In this document: piece by piece, positions 35,098 to 49,800 of the stretch
How positions within the stretch are numbered: the stretch's first letter is position 1
How the letters are laid out: the number at the start of each line of letters is the position of its first letter
Origin: Psoroptes ovis
Taxonomy: Eukaryota > Arthropoda > Arachnida > Sarcoptiformes > Psoroptidae
Assembly (NCBI GenBank): GCA_002943765.1
Contig: PQWQ01000093.1
Location: 1 to 64,000 of the forward strand
DNA: 64,000 nt
Direction: 5' to 3'
Translations under genes and position numbers: made by a program
The notes under the pieces: generated by a model
The model's database searches: none
Seen by the model: only the letters and a program-made list of their open reading frames with translations
Told to the model about the DNA's origin: nothing

Positions 35098-36443
35098 TTT
35101 TGTTGATGTTTTATTTTGTAAAAATTTCTTCGATGAAGTTTTAAAATCAATACACAATCAATGAATCAAGAGAAATTAGAAGATATTTTTATTGCCGCTT
35201 AGATGGCTGCTGCTGCTGTCTCTATCACTTTTTATTTTTTGCTTTGTCACATTTGATTAGAAAAAACAATCATTTGTCAGAATTAATGTGTCGTCTTTTT
35301 CAATTATTTAGATTCGAAGAATATTTTGATTATTGTTTGGATAATAATCATAGCAACAACAAGTTCTTTATAACTAAGAGGTGCATCAAATAAAATATTT
35401 TACAATTATAAATTCTTAATTAAATAAAATCAATTAGTGTTCATTTCTTGGTTTTTAAGGGTTACCAATGTAAAATAAAATAACGCATGACAAATTATTA
35501 AAATGAACGAATCGGTAACGAAACAGGAGAAACAGTGATGTTCAACTGGCTTGATCAGATCCTATTTGATTTAATTTATTTCAAAGATTGTATTTGATTA
35601 TCACTTGGATATTTGATTGTTGATAAACAAAAACCCAAATAACAACAATAACAATGATAATGATGAAGAATCATATTTCGACTTTGGTGGGCAGTGTGTT
35701 GGGTGTTTTTTGGGTTACAAATCATTCTCTTTAAATATTTTTAATTTGTTTTTTCTAAATTTAATTGACAAGTTTCATTGATTTATTTGAATTACTCTAT
35801 GTTCCTGGAACACACATGCTAATACAAAAATAAAACGGAAATTTTCAAGGTTAATGAATGAACATTGTGCAATGTATTGTTTGCATTTTGAAAGTTTTGT
35901 CAATCAAATTGAATATGTTTTTGTTTGATTTGTCATATTTATTTAGTTAATGAATATTATTTTGACTGAAAAGCAAATTTTACGTGATATTTATGAATGT
36001 TTATTGATTTTCTTTGATTTTTCATCATTTCAATCAAAATATGTTGAACAATTTGAACAAATGAAGCTCATTCATTATTCATATAGCTTAACAAGTACCG
36101 TCCATTTGTATGATTATCAATTTGATTAGTGATAATAGAATCCAACGATCGAAAACAATCAATAAAAAGGTAAATCCATGTTTCAAGATTTCCTTTAATT
36201 TTGAATCTTTCTTTTTCGACTTAAAATAAATGGCATTGAGTTTATTCTCGATTTATAAAGAACAAACCAAATGCTAAGTGTTTTAGCTGAAATTCTCATT
36301 GATTTGTATCGTGTTGGAGTTTTAATCAAATATTAATCAGAGGAACAATATGATTTGATTGTTGTGGTTGTCATCCTGACACGCATCATCAATTAATGGA
36401 ATGTTATCAATTGAAAAATAGACAAGTGTTTTTTTGATGATGA
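35098..36443. other. Divergent intergenic region between USP19 and the F-box gene
   Basis: 1.35 kb without a supported gene. USP19 reads left and the F-box/LRR gene reads right, so both promoters must lie here. Just before the likely F-box start there is an acceptor-like site (T-run followed by 'ccacttgttag' ending near 36484), which would fit an intron in the 5' UTR. Confidence 0.55.
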
Positions 36444-36497
36444 ATGCTTATTAAACAATTTTTTTTGTTTTTACCACTTGTTAGAAATATCGACAAT

Positions 36498-38439
36498 ATG
36501 ACTTATAATTCATCATCAAGTATGGATATAATTTCATCAATGATCTGGTCACCATATCAAGCAATACAACAAGCTGTTGCCCCATTCTATAATCGTTCAT
36601 CATCACCAACATCATCCAAATTTGAACATTTAAATGATGATTGTTTATGGTTAATTTATTATTATCTTGATTTCAATGATCTTGTTCGGTGTCGCCGTGT
36701 TTGTCATCGTTTTTTATCAACAATAAATGATTATTTAAAATCAATGAAAAGTCTTAAATATGATTGTCACATGAATGGTGTACAACTAAGACATGGTCAA
36801 TATCAATTCGACATACTTGCATTTGAATTTTGGCTAAAACATATGCCTTCAATTGAACGTATTAGCTTTGAACAATGTCGTATTATGCGTAATGTAATGG
36901 CTCATTGTCAATTTAATCTTTTCGATTCGATGGCATCACATTTAAATCATCTAAAAGAATTACACATTGGCCGAGCTTTATTCATAAATCAACATTCATT
37001 GTCACTGCTTATAAATTCGTTTCCATTATTGTCACATGTAACAATAACTATTTATAATGAACAATTATTGTCACAATTAATTAATGGTTTTCGATATTTA
37101 TCATACCTAAATCTTGATGAAAGTATACTTTATAATTATTCATCATCATTCAAAAATTTTTCATCAGCAATACGTGTTTTGATATTGCCATTGGATTTGA
37201 AAAATGAAAAATTGGATATTTTAAAATCTATTTGTGATGGTAATTACTAAATTATTGCTATGTAATTGTGATTATCACTTAATTAATCATTCATTCATTT
37301 GAATAGGACATGCTGTCAATTTAGAACGATTAGAAATACGTGCCACAATCAATAATATAATTGATGATCGTCATTATTTTAATACAATTGGTCAAATGAT
37401 GACAAATCTACAATGGCTTCAATTAGATCTTTCATCATCCAGAGTAATTCTCGATTCACAATTCATTTCCAGCAGAGAACAACAAGAAATCAATAACAAT
37501 AATTATGACCAAAATAATGAATCAAATCGATATCTCAATCTCATTTCTGGCATACATCGTTTGATCAATCTTCGAGTATTGATTTTGAGAGAAAAAGATT
37601 ATTTTGATGATAATCATTATGATGCCGAGGATGATGATGTGGATTGTAATGAAATGAATTATGATGATAGTTTTGAGGTGAATGATTATTTGAATGAAAA
37701 TAATTTGACAAGCAATCATAAATCATATCTAAGCTTATTTGATGATTATTCATTGGTAAAAATAATTAAAAATTGCACCAAATTAATAATGCTTTCTATA
37801 TCTTCATCGCTTTGTTGTAATCGTCATGATTATACACGTTATGCCATGAGTCGTAAACAAGATGATAAGAAAATTAATTATTTATTGAATTTATATTTCA
37901 ATAAACAACAACATCAAAGACCAGAAGAAGCAATTGACATAACCAATGATCCTGAATTTGATTGTGATTGTAATGATTCTAGTCACTTTAATAATAATAA
38001 TGGAAAAATCATTAAAACAAGTGATAAATTAATAAATGATGAGCAAAATATGGACAGTGGTTTTGATAATCATAGCGATATGAATTCAAACTTACCATTG
38101 AAATTGGCCACCAATTCAATAACAGATAATTCATTATCATTAATTGATCATTTAACAAAACTACAAATTCTAAGACTACGAGGTGTACGCATTGGACATC
38201 GTACACTGTCTGCCATACAAAATTTACAACAACTTAAATTTTTACGTTTAGATACAATCAGATTTAATCGTAGTGAAAAATTGACAATTAAAAAATCATT
38301 CGAAGACTTGATGTTGGCATTAACTTTTGATATGCAAAGTAATAATTGCAGTTATGATGATGAACAATGCAAAAAACCATCGTCAAATCATCGACAACGC
38401 CGTACATTAATTCATCTGACAAACATTCCATTATTTTGA
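36498..38439 (+). CDS. F-box / leucine-rich-repeat protein
   Basis: Likely substrate receptor of an SCF ubiquitin ligase. Two exons (36498-37239, 37307-38439) give 624 residues. The F-box is FEHLNDDCLWLIYYYLDF and the RRVCHRF that follows (about residues 45-85), the part that binds Skp1. Degenerate leucine-rich repeats follow (HLNHLKELHIG, FRYLSYLNLD, LQWLQLDL, RLINLRVLILRE, TKLQILRLRGVRIG), interrupted by acidic and Asn-rich loops. An upstream in-frame ATG at 36444 adds 18 residues, but a good splice acceptor lies between it and 36498, so 36498 is preferred. I do not recognise a specific orthologue. Substrate unknown. Confidence 0.82.
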
Positions 38440-38660
38440 TCATTATTCATTGACTTATTGTATTAATTAGACAGTCAAGTGCATTATTGTCTCTCATCAT
38501 TGTCATTTATTAAAATTATTTTTAAACACATCAAAATTGTTGAAAATTTTTCAATTATCTATTCATATTTGACAAGAATGTTTATATTTATATTTTTCTC
38601 GAATTCAAATTGTTTGGCCATTTTCATGATGATTAAAGTGTTTAAGAAGAAAACAGAAAT

Positions 38661-40520
38661 TTAAAAATCAGAATTTTGTAAATATAAATTGAAATAAATG
38701 AAAAACGGGAATAATAAAGCAAAAATGACTAATATCGATCGTAAAATTATTTTATAGCAAATATTATGGTCATAGCTGATTGCAGTTGATTGCAATTTAA
38801 TCGATTCATTTCGACAGTGCTGCTCTTGTTTAGTGGTCAAATTGTCACTGACTAATTTGTAGAAATAATCTTTCATTATTTCCAAGTGTTGAGCGAAAAA
38901 ATTTTCCTTGTAAGAATTGGTCATTATGGATGACGATGATGATTTGATTATTATACCTGGATCTTGATACAATTTTTGTAATGTTAGCGAAGATTTGGGC
39001 AATATTTTTTTCCATAAACTAAAGATTGGTATTCGATATTCACGATACAAACGATGATCGATACCATGTGTAACTCTTATTGATTCGACAGTACGCTTCA
39101 ATAGACTTGACCAACTTTCTATCTCTAAAATTATCGAGTCCAAAGTGGTTAAACCATATGTCTTTGATGATCCATTCTGTGATTGATGATGTTGACGAAA
39201 TTCCAATTGAAATAATAATAAATTCATTTCAACAGACATAAAAGCAAATAAAAATTTAGATTTTTCTGGATGCTCAAATAAATATAATTGTTCATATAAT
39301 TCATACAATTGGTGTGCTAATTCGGACATTTTCAAACATTTTCGCTCCCATTTCGCTATTTCATCTTCATCATCATCATTGCTGAAGGTTGATTCGAGAA
39401 AACTTTTGTTCTTTTTACAAGAATCATTAACCAATTCGTTTTCATAGAGTTCAATGAATTCATTTCGTAATGAATGAAATGAATCTAAATCGATCATATC
39501 ATGACCATCATTCTGTAGTTGTTCAATGCATCTTAAACAATCGCAATCATTAATGTAGTAATGTCGCAATTGTTTCATTCTTTCTGGTCTTGGCAATGAA
39601 ATATCAACAAGATTGATGGTTAAAGGCTCATCTGAATCGATTGATTTCATAGAGCGTAATTGTATGACTGGACCATAATGCACAAATGAACAATTCGGTA
39701 TGCAAGAATGTGAACCAGTCAACATGATACTTGGCTCTAAAAACAAACCGTAAGCGATTGCATCTTTTGAAAATAAACCACTTAATGTTTCGTCGAAAAT
39801 CGGCACAGCATATGACCAAAGACGGGTGAATATATTCCATAATTCATATACTCTAACATCGTCAATAATCATGGATGAAATGAGATCATTGTCTCTACAA
39901 AGACGTAAATCATCTAATAATTCAGTGTATTGTAATAATGCCATTTCTTCTGCTGACATATTTGTGGTTGATTTTAGATCAATGTCAGTGCCATTATATT
40001 TTTCATAACACATTTTAATACGTTCAACAAGTTCATTGCATTCGCAAACGATTGGCGGTTCTAATTGATCAAAAGTGATTGGTTCTTTGGTTAATGGATT
40101 CAATATTGGTTGATAATGTATCGATTCTTGATTAAATAAACGAAGATATAAACGTAACAATAATCGTGATGAGCTTGACAGAATGTGTCCATATTTTGAT
40201 AATATGCCACATTCAAGATTATGAACATTTTTGAAAATACTCGGTGATCGTAACTGTTGACAAGAAGTGCAATAATAAATTTGTTTACAATCTTTACAAA
40301 TATTAAGACGATTATTTGCTGATATTCGCAAACAAAGATCACAAATTTTACCACGCCATGAATCAGCAATTATATGAATAAATGGACGACATGTTACCAG
40401 AATGTCACCAGCTTCAAATGGAACTTTCTCAGATGAACATTTTGGATTTAAATCATTGAAATCATCATACTTTGTTGATGATCTATCGGTGGATATTGAT
40501 GATAAAGAGTATCGATTCAT
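38661..40520 (-). CDS. SMYD-type SET/MYND protein with degenerate active site and C-terminal membrane segment
   Basis: Intronless, 619 residues. The domain order is that of SMYD protein-lysine methyltransferases: split SET start (KVPFEAGDILVTCRP), MYND zinc finger CDLC...CKDC...YYCTSC...HNLEC (about residues 60-105), SET core, post-SET CDCLRC and a helical C-terminal domain ending THGIDHRLYREY. Two key residues differ from active SMYD proteins such as SMYD3: the NHSC motif that holds S-adenosylmethionine reads SHSC, and the active-site Tyr of ICYLD is Leu (INLVD). Methyl transfer is therefore doubtful. The last 30 residues contain a hydrophobic helix (ILRSILVIFALLFPFFIYF) that looks like a tail anchor, which is unusual for the family. 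It converges on the F-box gene with 221 bp between stops. Confidence 0.88.
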   Translation of the reverse strand: MNRYSLSSISTDRSSTKYDDFNDLNPKCSSEKVPFEAGDILVTCRPFIHIIADSWRGKICDLCLRISANNRLNICKDCKQIYYCTSCQQLRSPSIFKNVHNLECGILSKYGHILSSSSRLLLRLYLRLFNQESIHYQPILNPLTKEPITFDQLEPPIVCECNELVERIKMCYEKYNGTDIDLKSTTNMSAEEMALLQYTELLDDLRLCRDNDLISSMIIDDVRVYELWNIFTRLWSYAVPIFDETLSGLFSKDAIAYGLFLEPSIMLTGSHSCIPNCSFVHYGPVIQLRSMKSIDSDEPLTINLVDISLPRPERMKQLRHYYINDCDCLRCIEQLQNDGHDMIDLDSFHSLRNEFIELYENELVNDSCKKNKSFLESTFSNDDDEDEIAKWERKCLKMSELAHQLYELYEQLYLFEHPEKSKFLFAFMSVEMNLLLFQLEFRQHHQSQNGSSKTYGLTTLDSIILEIESWSSLLKRTVESIRVTHGIDHRLYREYRIPIFSLWKKILPKSSLTLQKLYQDPGIIIKSSSSSIMTNSYKENFFAQHLEIMKDYFYKLVSDNLTTKQEQHCRNESIKLQSTAISYDHNICYKIILRSILVIFALLFPFFIYFNLYLQNSDF

Positions 40521-40861
40521 ATTTTCTATTTTAAATTAAACCATTAACAAACATTAATCAGATTGTGAAAATTTTTGTTAAAATATGATGCATAAACAAA
40601 CAATTAATGAATTTCATTTGAAGGTGCTGTCATCTTTCAGATGAATGGAAAAAATTAAATATTTTAAAATCAAACAATTTTATTTGATGAAAATGTGTAA
40701 TTGTACAATTAATTAAACGAAATAATTTATATACAAATGATAATATGATAAATACAATGATAATGATTCATATTTTACATAAATGGCACTTTGATTTTGA
40801 AAGGAAATATGAAAGGAAAAATGTTTGGACTTGAATTGATTTTCATTAAATCTAATAACGG
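40521..40861. other. Intergenic, no gene seen
   Basis: 341 bp between the stop of the Sidestep-like gene and the start of the SMYD gene, both on the minus strand. It must hold the SMYD promoter and the 3' UTR of the Sidestep-like gene. Confidence 0.55.
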
Positions 40862-43800
40862 TCAATCTTTATTTTGTTGCTGATCCTCATCATCATGGGC
40901 ATAGTGTTTGTGCTGCTGTTGTCTATATTTACAGTCATCATTGCTAGTAATGCATTGATTATACATTGATGATGAATAATCATTCCAATTTAATGTCAAA
41001 TCAATTTGATCGATAGATTTGTTATTATTAATATTATGATTAGTGTCGGCATCTATATGATTGTTATTATTATAAGCATTAGGATTGGCAACTCTAATCA
41101 TGGCATTATTATTATTGGCACTATTCTCCGTTTCCAAAGATGATGATGGTGATGATAATGATGGTGTATGTTGCTGCTGTTGTAGCATTAAATCCATACA
41201 TTTTCTGTGCATTTGATTGTTTGACATGTTTGTTATTGTTGGATCCATCAACGACGCACGTCTACCACCATTGGGCTGTTTGCTATTATTATGAATAATA
41301 GAAAATTGAATATTGTCATTGGAGAGTATAGCATTATTTGGTTTGTTATTATGATCATCATAAATATGTTTCGGCATTCTAATGTTTGTTGATGATGCAT
41401 TGAATTGATCCATTACCGGATCAGTCAATGAAAGATAAATATAACTATCGTTTTTCTTTGTCTGATTATTCAATCCATCGAATGATGTTATTGCTGAATA
41501 ATTTGTCGATTGATGGTAAAATGTTTCGGATCGATCAGCGTTATCATAATGTTTGATTGAATTTTGATCGATTAATTCATCATTATTGCCACATAATGAA
41601 AAAAATTCTACACACTGTTCATGAGAATTTTGACAATCATGTTGTGGCGGAAATTCATTGATTAATGTATCAGTTGTGGTTGTATTTGATGATATGAATT
41701 GATCTGAAGATTCCATTGTCGATGTGATTGATGCTGTCGATTGATCAACGGTTTTATCTTTACCTATATTTCCATTATTTGTTGGCATTCGAAACGAATT
41801 GGACCGCTCAAATGTTGTTGTATGTTGAGAGAGATTATTATCATTATCACTATTATTAGTATTACTTTTATTATCATTAGTATTGCACAGTATATCACAT
41901 AATTGTCTGGATTGTTGTTGTTTTAATGAAACATTATCATCATGGATATTGTAACAATTTGAAGCTTGTAATGTATCCATCATTAAATCTGGCAACATTT
42001 CTTTTTGTCGGAATGTGTTGGTTGTAGATGATGATGATGATGATGGTAATAATGCATGACGATTCAAATTAGCATCGAAACTTGTTAAAGTAAATAATTT
42101 AATTGATTGATGCTCATTATCATTAATAATATTGTTTTCGCTCATTGCATCATTATCATTATTAATTGCATTATCATTAAATAAATGACTTTGATAATTT
42201 ATTAATGAATCATTCATACTAATATTGACGGGCCCGAACAATTTGATTCGCCATTAAGATTAAAGAGAGAACATTAATTGCAATCATAATCGATAATAAT
42301 GATAATAATTTAAATTTTACCTGTCTTTTTGTTGTTCTCGTTCATTTTCCATGTTTGAATCATATTTAATTATGTTTGATGATGAATGATTATCAAAACG
42401 AACTGTTTTAAATGATTGCCTTTTTGAACTACTTTCAACATCATTAATTGTAAATTTAATCATATCAATATTATTATAATTATTATTATTGCTATCACTG
42501 TTATAATTGTCATTAATGCTATTATTATGCATTTTTCTAATGAAAAGTGTTGTTATCGATAATGATACGATCAATAATAATAAAATGACTGAAATGATGA
42601 TAATCCATAAGAATGGTATATTGTTTGCTATATTCGTTAATATTTCTGTTGTTTTCAGTGTGATTGTTGTACGATGCGCTGCACGATTCGTTTTAGTTGA
42701 TTCATCTTCTAAAATGTTTGCATTATTATAATTATCACCAGATTGCTCATCACTATCATCATCACTATTAGTTCTGTTAATAGTCTGATTAAAATGATGA
42801 GCAGATATTTTTTTATATCTTGGTATTGTTGTTGATTGATTAATAAAATTATTAGTCAAATCAAAATCATTGCTAAATTCAGATTTTAAACGAAGCATCG
42901 ATGAAGAAGGTATGCGAAATGATAAATTAATATCACTGATTGAACGTCCATTGATTAGTGCTGATATATGCATTAAATATGTTACATCGATATTGGTGTG
43001 ATTATTCGAATCAGTAGAATCATTAAAATTATATTCTTTCAATTCACTCGATTCATAATTTTGATTTTGTTTTAGATGACCTAATTCATAAACATGCACA
43101 AGAAATTTCGGTTCGATCGATGTTATATTGATCAATTGCCGTCTAAATAATCGAAAAATATAAAGATGGAATTATGAGAATGAAAATTTTAGTAAAACAC
43201 ATAACAAATTTGGAAATATTTTACTTTTCTTTGAAAATTTTGAGATTATAATGGATCGATGGATTCGGGTTCATATGACTGTCATGATGATGATCATGAT
43301 TATGATTATCATTATACTGATGATGTTGATGATCAAAATAATGATTTGGATCGCTTTCGAATTTTTTATCGATCATATTTGCCAAATCATTTGTTTGCAT
43401 ATTGTTCATCATATTTGATTCATTCAATGCCGAAGATGATGATGAATAAATTTTGGGCTCTTTACATTCAACTTTGATCAATTCAAATGATATTCTCGTA
43501 TCACAAATCAATTGATGTTTTATTTGATTTTCTATCAAAAAAGAAAAAACAATAATCAAACAAACATTTGAAGCAAACTAGCAATGAATCATAGGTTAAA
43601 ATTCTTTTTCAAATGAAAATATCATAATCATATGCAATCATAATTAATACGATTAATTTATAGACATTTGATATATTTTTAAATAATATTCTATTCATGA
43701 TACTTAATGCAACTGAATCAAATCAAAAGAAAGTAAATTTGAATTTTTTTTCGGATAATTGATTTTTGTTTGTTTTACTTGTATTAACAAGTGGGAGAAA

Positions 43801-46800
43801 ATGGAAGGGAATATTTCAATATTGAAATAATGCTAGTATTGTATTGGTTTCAATCGGAATGATAATCAAAATGAAAAAAATGAAGGAATGATGATTTCGG
43901 ATATTTATGATTATTATTAATGATTGAAACTTGAATTAGAAAAAAAATGAAATAAAAATTGATGATTAAAACAATTTTTCATCTTTCTCTACGCTCAGTT
44001 ATTCCTTTATGATTTAAAATAGAATGATGAATAATGTTTAATCAATGATGAGCCAATCACGTAGAGTATTAGGACGAGTAAAGCAAACAAAAACAGAGAA
44101 AAAACATGATGATTCGATCAAGATGGTCATAGTGGGTAATGGTCATTATGATGAATGAAAACTTTTTCATTTGAATTGAATGAATAAAATGAGTCATCAT
44201 TTAGATAGATATGAAATTAATTTATTAATGGAATCATAAGGAGAATATAGACATACCATATATGTTATAAAAACAAGGTTCAATCTGATCTCCGGCTAAA
44301 TTTCTGGCCCAACATTGATACTGTCCATAATCATCGGCCGATTCGATACGCATTTCTAAACGATTCCGTATTATTTTACGGTGATTACTATTTCTGGAAA
44401 ATGGTTGTGCATTTGGAAATTGATGATGTTTATCATCATCATCCAAATGATTTTGCTCATCAAGCGAATTAATAAATGAATTTGATATTAAAATTGATGT
44501 TTCGGTTGAATATTTGTTCGGTTCATTATCATTATATTGCTGATGGTCAAATTTATATGATAATTCTTGATGTTTGGTTCGCCATAAAAATGTAACATTT
44601 GTTGGATTTGCATCTACTTCACATATCATTGTCACAACACTGCCAATATAGGCCGGTATTGTTTGCGTTGGTGTCACGCAATTCGGTTCATCTATTATTA
44701 TTCATTCATTCGAATGGTAATAATTTATGGTTTTATTTGATGCCAAAATGAAAAATTTTGAAAAAAACAAAATAAAGATAAATATTCAAATCAAAATATT
44801 GATAATGATAATATGTGCATGATTTATTTGAAATAAATGTAAAATTTCTATTCTCGTATGTGAGGAAATTTAGCGTGACCAATGATAATGTTTGGCAATT
44901 GGAATTTCAGTTGGTGAATTTAAGATTATTCAAAATAATGATAAAACCTGATATTTATTAATATTATTGCTTCAATGTTTGTAATAATAATTATAGTAAT
45001 CGTAATAATTTGGATTTAATTGGAAAACAAAATCATTGAAATTTGGACAAAGATTATTATTTAACATTAAATAAATGATTATTGATTTTAATGAACAATA
45101 ATTATAATAATCATTGAAAATGAACAAAACTGATTGACCAGAAAACAATGAAAATATATTCATGTGAAACGATCATATGAATGATAGAGCCAATACAAAT
45201 CATAAACATTTGATGCATTTTGTATCATTTCAAAAAAATGTATCAACTAAATAAATAAATAGTGAATAAACACTGGAAAATCTTACATTATACAAATAAT
45301 AGTGTGATTCTTGAATCAATATAGATCGCAGTACATTCATTATTTTTCTATTTTTCTTAATTTTAGTTTCATTCAAATTAATGGCCATAGAAAATGCATT
45401 GGTGTATTTCTCTAACATCTAAGAGAATCTATGATTACAATCATTATTTAAAATTTATTATTGAAATTGCGGAAAGAAAGAAAATGCTTCCATTTTTTCA
45501 GTGCTCGTGTATGGCACGAAAAAAAATTTGAAATTGGATAAAAGCAAAATTGGCGAAGATACTTAGAGATAGATAATAATACATGAAAACATTGATAATT
45601 ATATTTGCTTTTATGATTCAATTCAAAATGGCTGTCTATTTATGAAACGATAGTAGATAACTAACAAAAATTATTAAAACAAATATCTTTTGAATGTTTA
45701 AACATTTTCTTCGAACAACAACACAGCCAAATTGGAAATATTTAAATTTTTATTTTAGACAAAATAAATTCTCATTATCATTGAACCTAAATTAGCATGC
45801 AATATTTATTTGCTAAGATTACATTTTTAGCCAATGTATAATATAAACTAGCAACTATTAATGCATATCTTTGATCTTAGACTATAGTTTATAAAATTCA
45901 TTTAATAAATATTAAACATCACAATTATTATTATTCATGCTTAATATCAATATAAACACACATAAATTAGATGATCAATTGAACTGAAATAAGCCAGTGA
46001 ATGGAGAAAAGCAAATTAAAATACTTTTTCGCTTTGTTCAAATGATAATCAATGATAATTATCATTTAGTCAGTGAGTGTGCTTGCATTGAACATTACTA
46101 TTAAATTCTCAAATGAATTCAATTTGAATGATGAAATTTTCTGCTTTCAATGTATTTTTGTTCACAGACAAAATGAACCTTTTTTCGATAAATAAATTAT
46201 AATTCAAATTTGAAAAAGTTTAACCCCAAATATTTTCATGTTGCAAATTTATGATCAGAAAAAAATGTATGTAGTTGGTGTATGAATAAGCATATAAATA
46301 AATTTATAGACAAACATCGATGCATGTTAACATTACACAGCCATGAATCAAAGTGACCATATTTGTAACACATTCCATTTGATAAATAAATAAATAAATT
46401 TAAAACTATCAATTTTTGTTACATTCTAATATAAATGCAATGTTTAATGGCAAACCAAAAATTGATCCATCATCTCATATGGTCATGTTGAATTTATGTT
46501 TTAAATTGGTGCAGCCATAATTTTTTTAGTGTACCCAAAAGTAGAACATGAAATTTATCAATAAATAAAACATAATTCATTGATTGTCAAATGTTTATTT
46601 GTTTTTGTTTGGTGAGTTGTTCACAAATCAGCCACAACCACAAGCCTTATCCAATTAGCCCTGAATTGATAAACATATACATGAATTTAAGCAACAAAAA
46701 ACAAACAAGTCAGTTTTTTTATTTCTATGATTTAGCACTATGATTGGATATGAATATTTTTTGCTTTGATTTATTATTAGTGTTATTGTTAGTGTTTAAT

Positions 46801-49800
46801 AAAGAAAATTTAATACAAAGAAAAACTTGAACAAAATACATGACTTTTACTCTTTTTTCAACTTTTTTCTGGTAACGGGATTTTGGTATATTTTATTATG
46901 AAAATATGCATAGATATTCAAGTGATTAATGAAGCAAAAATGAGGAAATATTTTACAAACGACAACAAATGAAAATTTTTACACTTTATTTTATTCATTT
47001 GAATACATCCTTCCATTTTTTGTTTGATTTTGAATAAGAATGCATATTTCTAATAATTCAATAATAATTTCAAAATCAGCCATTGTATCAGTTGTTGGGT
47101 GGTGGTTGAGTGAACCTACAGTCATGAACCTGTGAAAAAATATTTTACCAAATTGAACCAAAATTTTAGGCATAAAAATTAGGAACAAAAATTGATTTTC
47201 TAAAATTCATTTTTGCAACAATGTACTTAAATGTATATGTGAGTGGCAAATTGTAAAGTACAAAAATGAATTTCATTTAGAATTTTTAGTTAGAATATAA
47301 ATGTTGAGAAATAATAATTGGAACTGTGGCGGAAAAATCTTGAACAAAAAACATCCAACATAACATTGTTCAAATATGATTTTTTAATTTTTATCAAATA
47401 TGTTGGCATTGTGAATGTTATGGGATCAAAATTATGTAAATTTTGGCGACGAAACATTGATACACAAATGATGGATGAAAATTTATATGAAGAAAATGAT
47501 GAAATGGAGTACAATATTGACGCAGATAAACAAATAGAGGATTCATCGTTTAGCGATACTGATGATAGTAAAAGAAAAAAGCAAAGAAAACTGAAAAAAG
47601 TGAAATCATCATCCAAATCCCAAATACAATTGACAATATCACGTTTAGCTACAACAGACATAACACCAATATTATCATGTAGAGATGATGGCACTGATAC
47701 CAAACACATACTAAAACGTATTGGTTATCGTTTAGTCAAAGAAATAGGCAAAGGTGGCTTTGGCACTGTATTCAAAGCGATCGATTTGAAGCACAAAAAT
47801 CGTGTAGTTGCATGTAAAGTAATGAAAATAACATCTGATCGTCGTAATCAAATATTAATTAAAAAAGAATTATTCATATTACGTTCGATAAAACACAAGC
47901 ATATTATTCGTGTTTATAAACATTTCATATTACGATCATCAGTGACGGCCAATGTCTATATTTTCATGCAGTATGCTGATAACTCTGATCTGTGGAATTA
48001 TGTACGTAAAACATTGAAAAATGGTATGAAAGAAAAGCAAGCCAGGAAAATGTTCCAACAAATCATATCAGCAATTCATTATTTGCATCAGAGGAATATA
48101 GCACACCGTGACATTAAATTAGAAAATGTTCTGTTGGATCGTAAACTTAATTGTTTGGTCACTGATTTTGGTTTGAGCATTGTTGTCATGCAGAAAGAAG
48201 GTCGCGCAATTAATGCACCGAATTATTGTGGTACAATACCATACATGGCTCCTGAAATACAATTGTATATCATCACCAGAATAATATTCGATGTGTTTCA
48301 AGCTGATGTTTGGGCTTTAGGTGTATTACTATTTTGTATGATTAACCAAGGCCAATTCCCATTCACATTGAACAAAGATGAAATGTTGCAGCAACAACTT
48401 CGCTGTGACTATCAATTCACCGACAAAATGTCATTCAAACCTGATGAACGTTTGATTAATTTGATGGCACGAATATTTGAACCGAATCCTTTGATTCGCA
48501 TACGTATGGTGCAGTTAGTCAGACACCCGTGGTGTTTAAATAAACCAATGGAAGATGTTGTCGAAAATAATGGAATGCATTTGAAAATAAATAAAATAAT
48601 CAAATCTGAAAATGAAAAAATGAAGAAATCGGTGATAATCAATAAAACTAATGAACAAACAAAACAGCAGATGACTCAAGAGCAACAATTACTACAAAAA
48701 GAATCGGAACAATTAGCCATGAAAATTTTGATACAAAAAATGAAAACAATGACCATGTTGAATAATGATGATTATTACAATGATTATAACCAAATCAATT
48801 TCAATGACCAAATGGATTTTGATGAATATCCAAGAAAACTAGGCAAACAAATTTTTACAACTAAAATTTCGACGAAACCAAAACTAAAAATGCGTAAAAA
48901 ATTGATGAAAACCAAAATCAAACGTAAAATAAAAATCAAACAAAAATATTATCATTCACCAATAACCAAGAAATTCTATGCACATTCACCAAACAAATCA
49001 CCATTTTATCACCATAAGCAACAACCATCACCGTTGAATGATGATAATGTTGATATAGTTCAATCATCAACACCAGTATCAACTGAATCAAACGAGACTG
49101 ATTGAATTAATTTCAAAGATTATCGACACACAACACAGCAAAAGGGCTGAGATGTTTTGAAAGGAAAATTTATGAAAATAATAATCAATCATAAACAATT
49201 AATACACACACAGAGATTGAACATTAATCTAAAAATAATGAATAATTGAATGAATAGCTAACATTAATTAATTATTGAATGATAAATTAATTACTTTTCA
49301 ATTGAAAATTAAAATAAAAACACACTTACATAAAATTTGTATTTGAAATTGATTACTGAAACCAGTGCCAATAGCATTTTGTGCAATGCATTGATAAAAA
49401 CCGTTCCATTCATCGGTTATTTTATCGATCAATAATTTTGTACGATTATCACTGAATTTAAGAGACGCTTTTAAATATTGGATATTGGCTTTAAGTCTTA
49501 TTTGATAGCATTTATTATATTTTAGATCAGACTTACCATCATTAGTGCTGGTCATGTTATCACTAATAATCATCGAATCTATGTACCACTGAATATCGTC
49601 GGATGAGACGATCGGATTTGATGAAATGTCACAATGAAGTTGCAATTGTTTACCACGGATCGCATAACCGCCAGCATTAACTAATTTGGTCATATTTTCA
49701 TCCAAATGCTGAAATAATGTCACTTTTGGTGCGACTATGATTGGCAGAAAATGTCATGAAAATGTAATAAAAGAAATGTTGGTAAATGGAGATGGAAAAT

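Noticed and set aside
42219..42241. Upstream extension MFGPVNIS of the Sidestep-like tail exon
   Set aside because: The acceptor at 42219 gives the correct phase; the extension is intron sequence.
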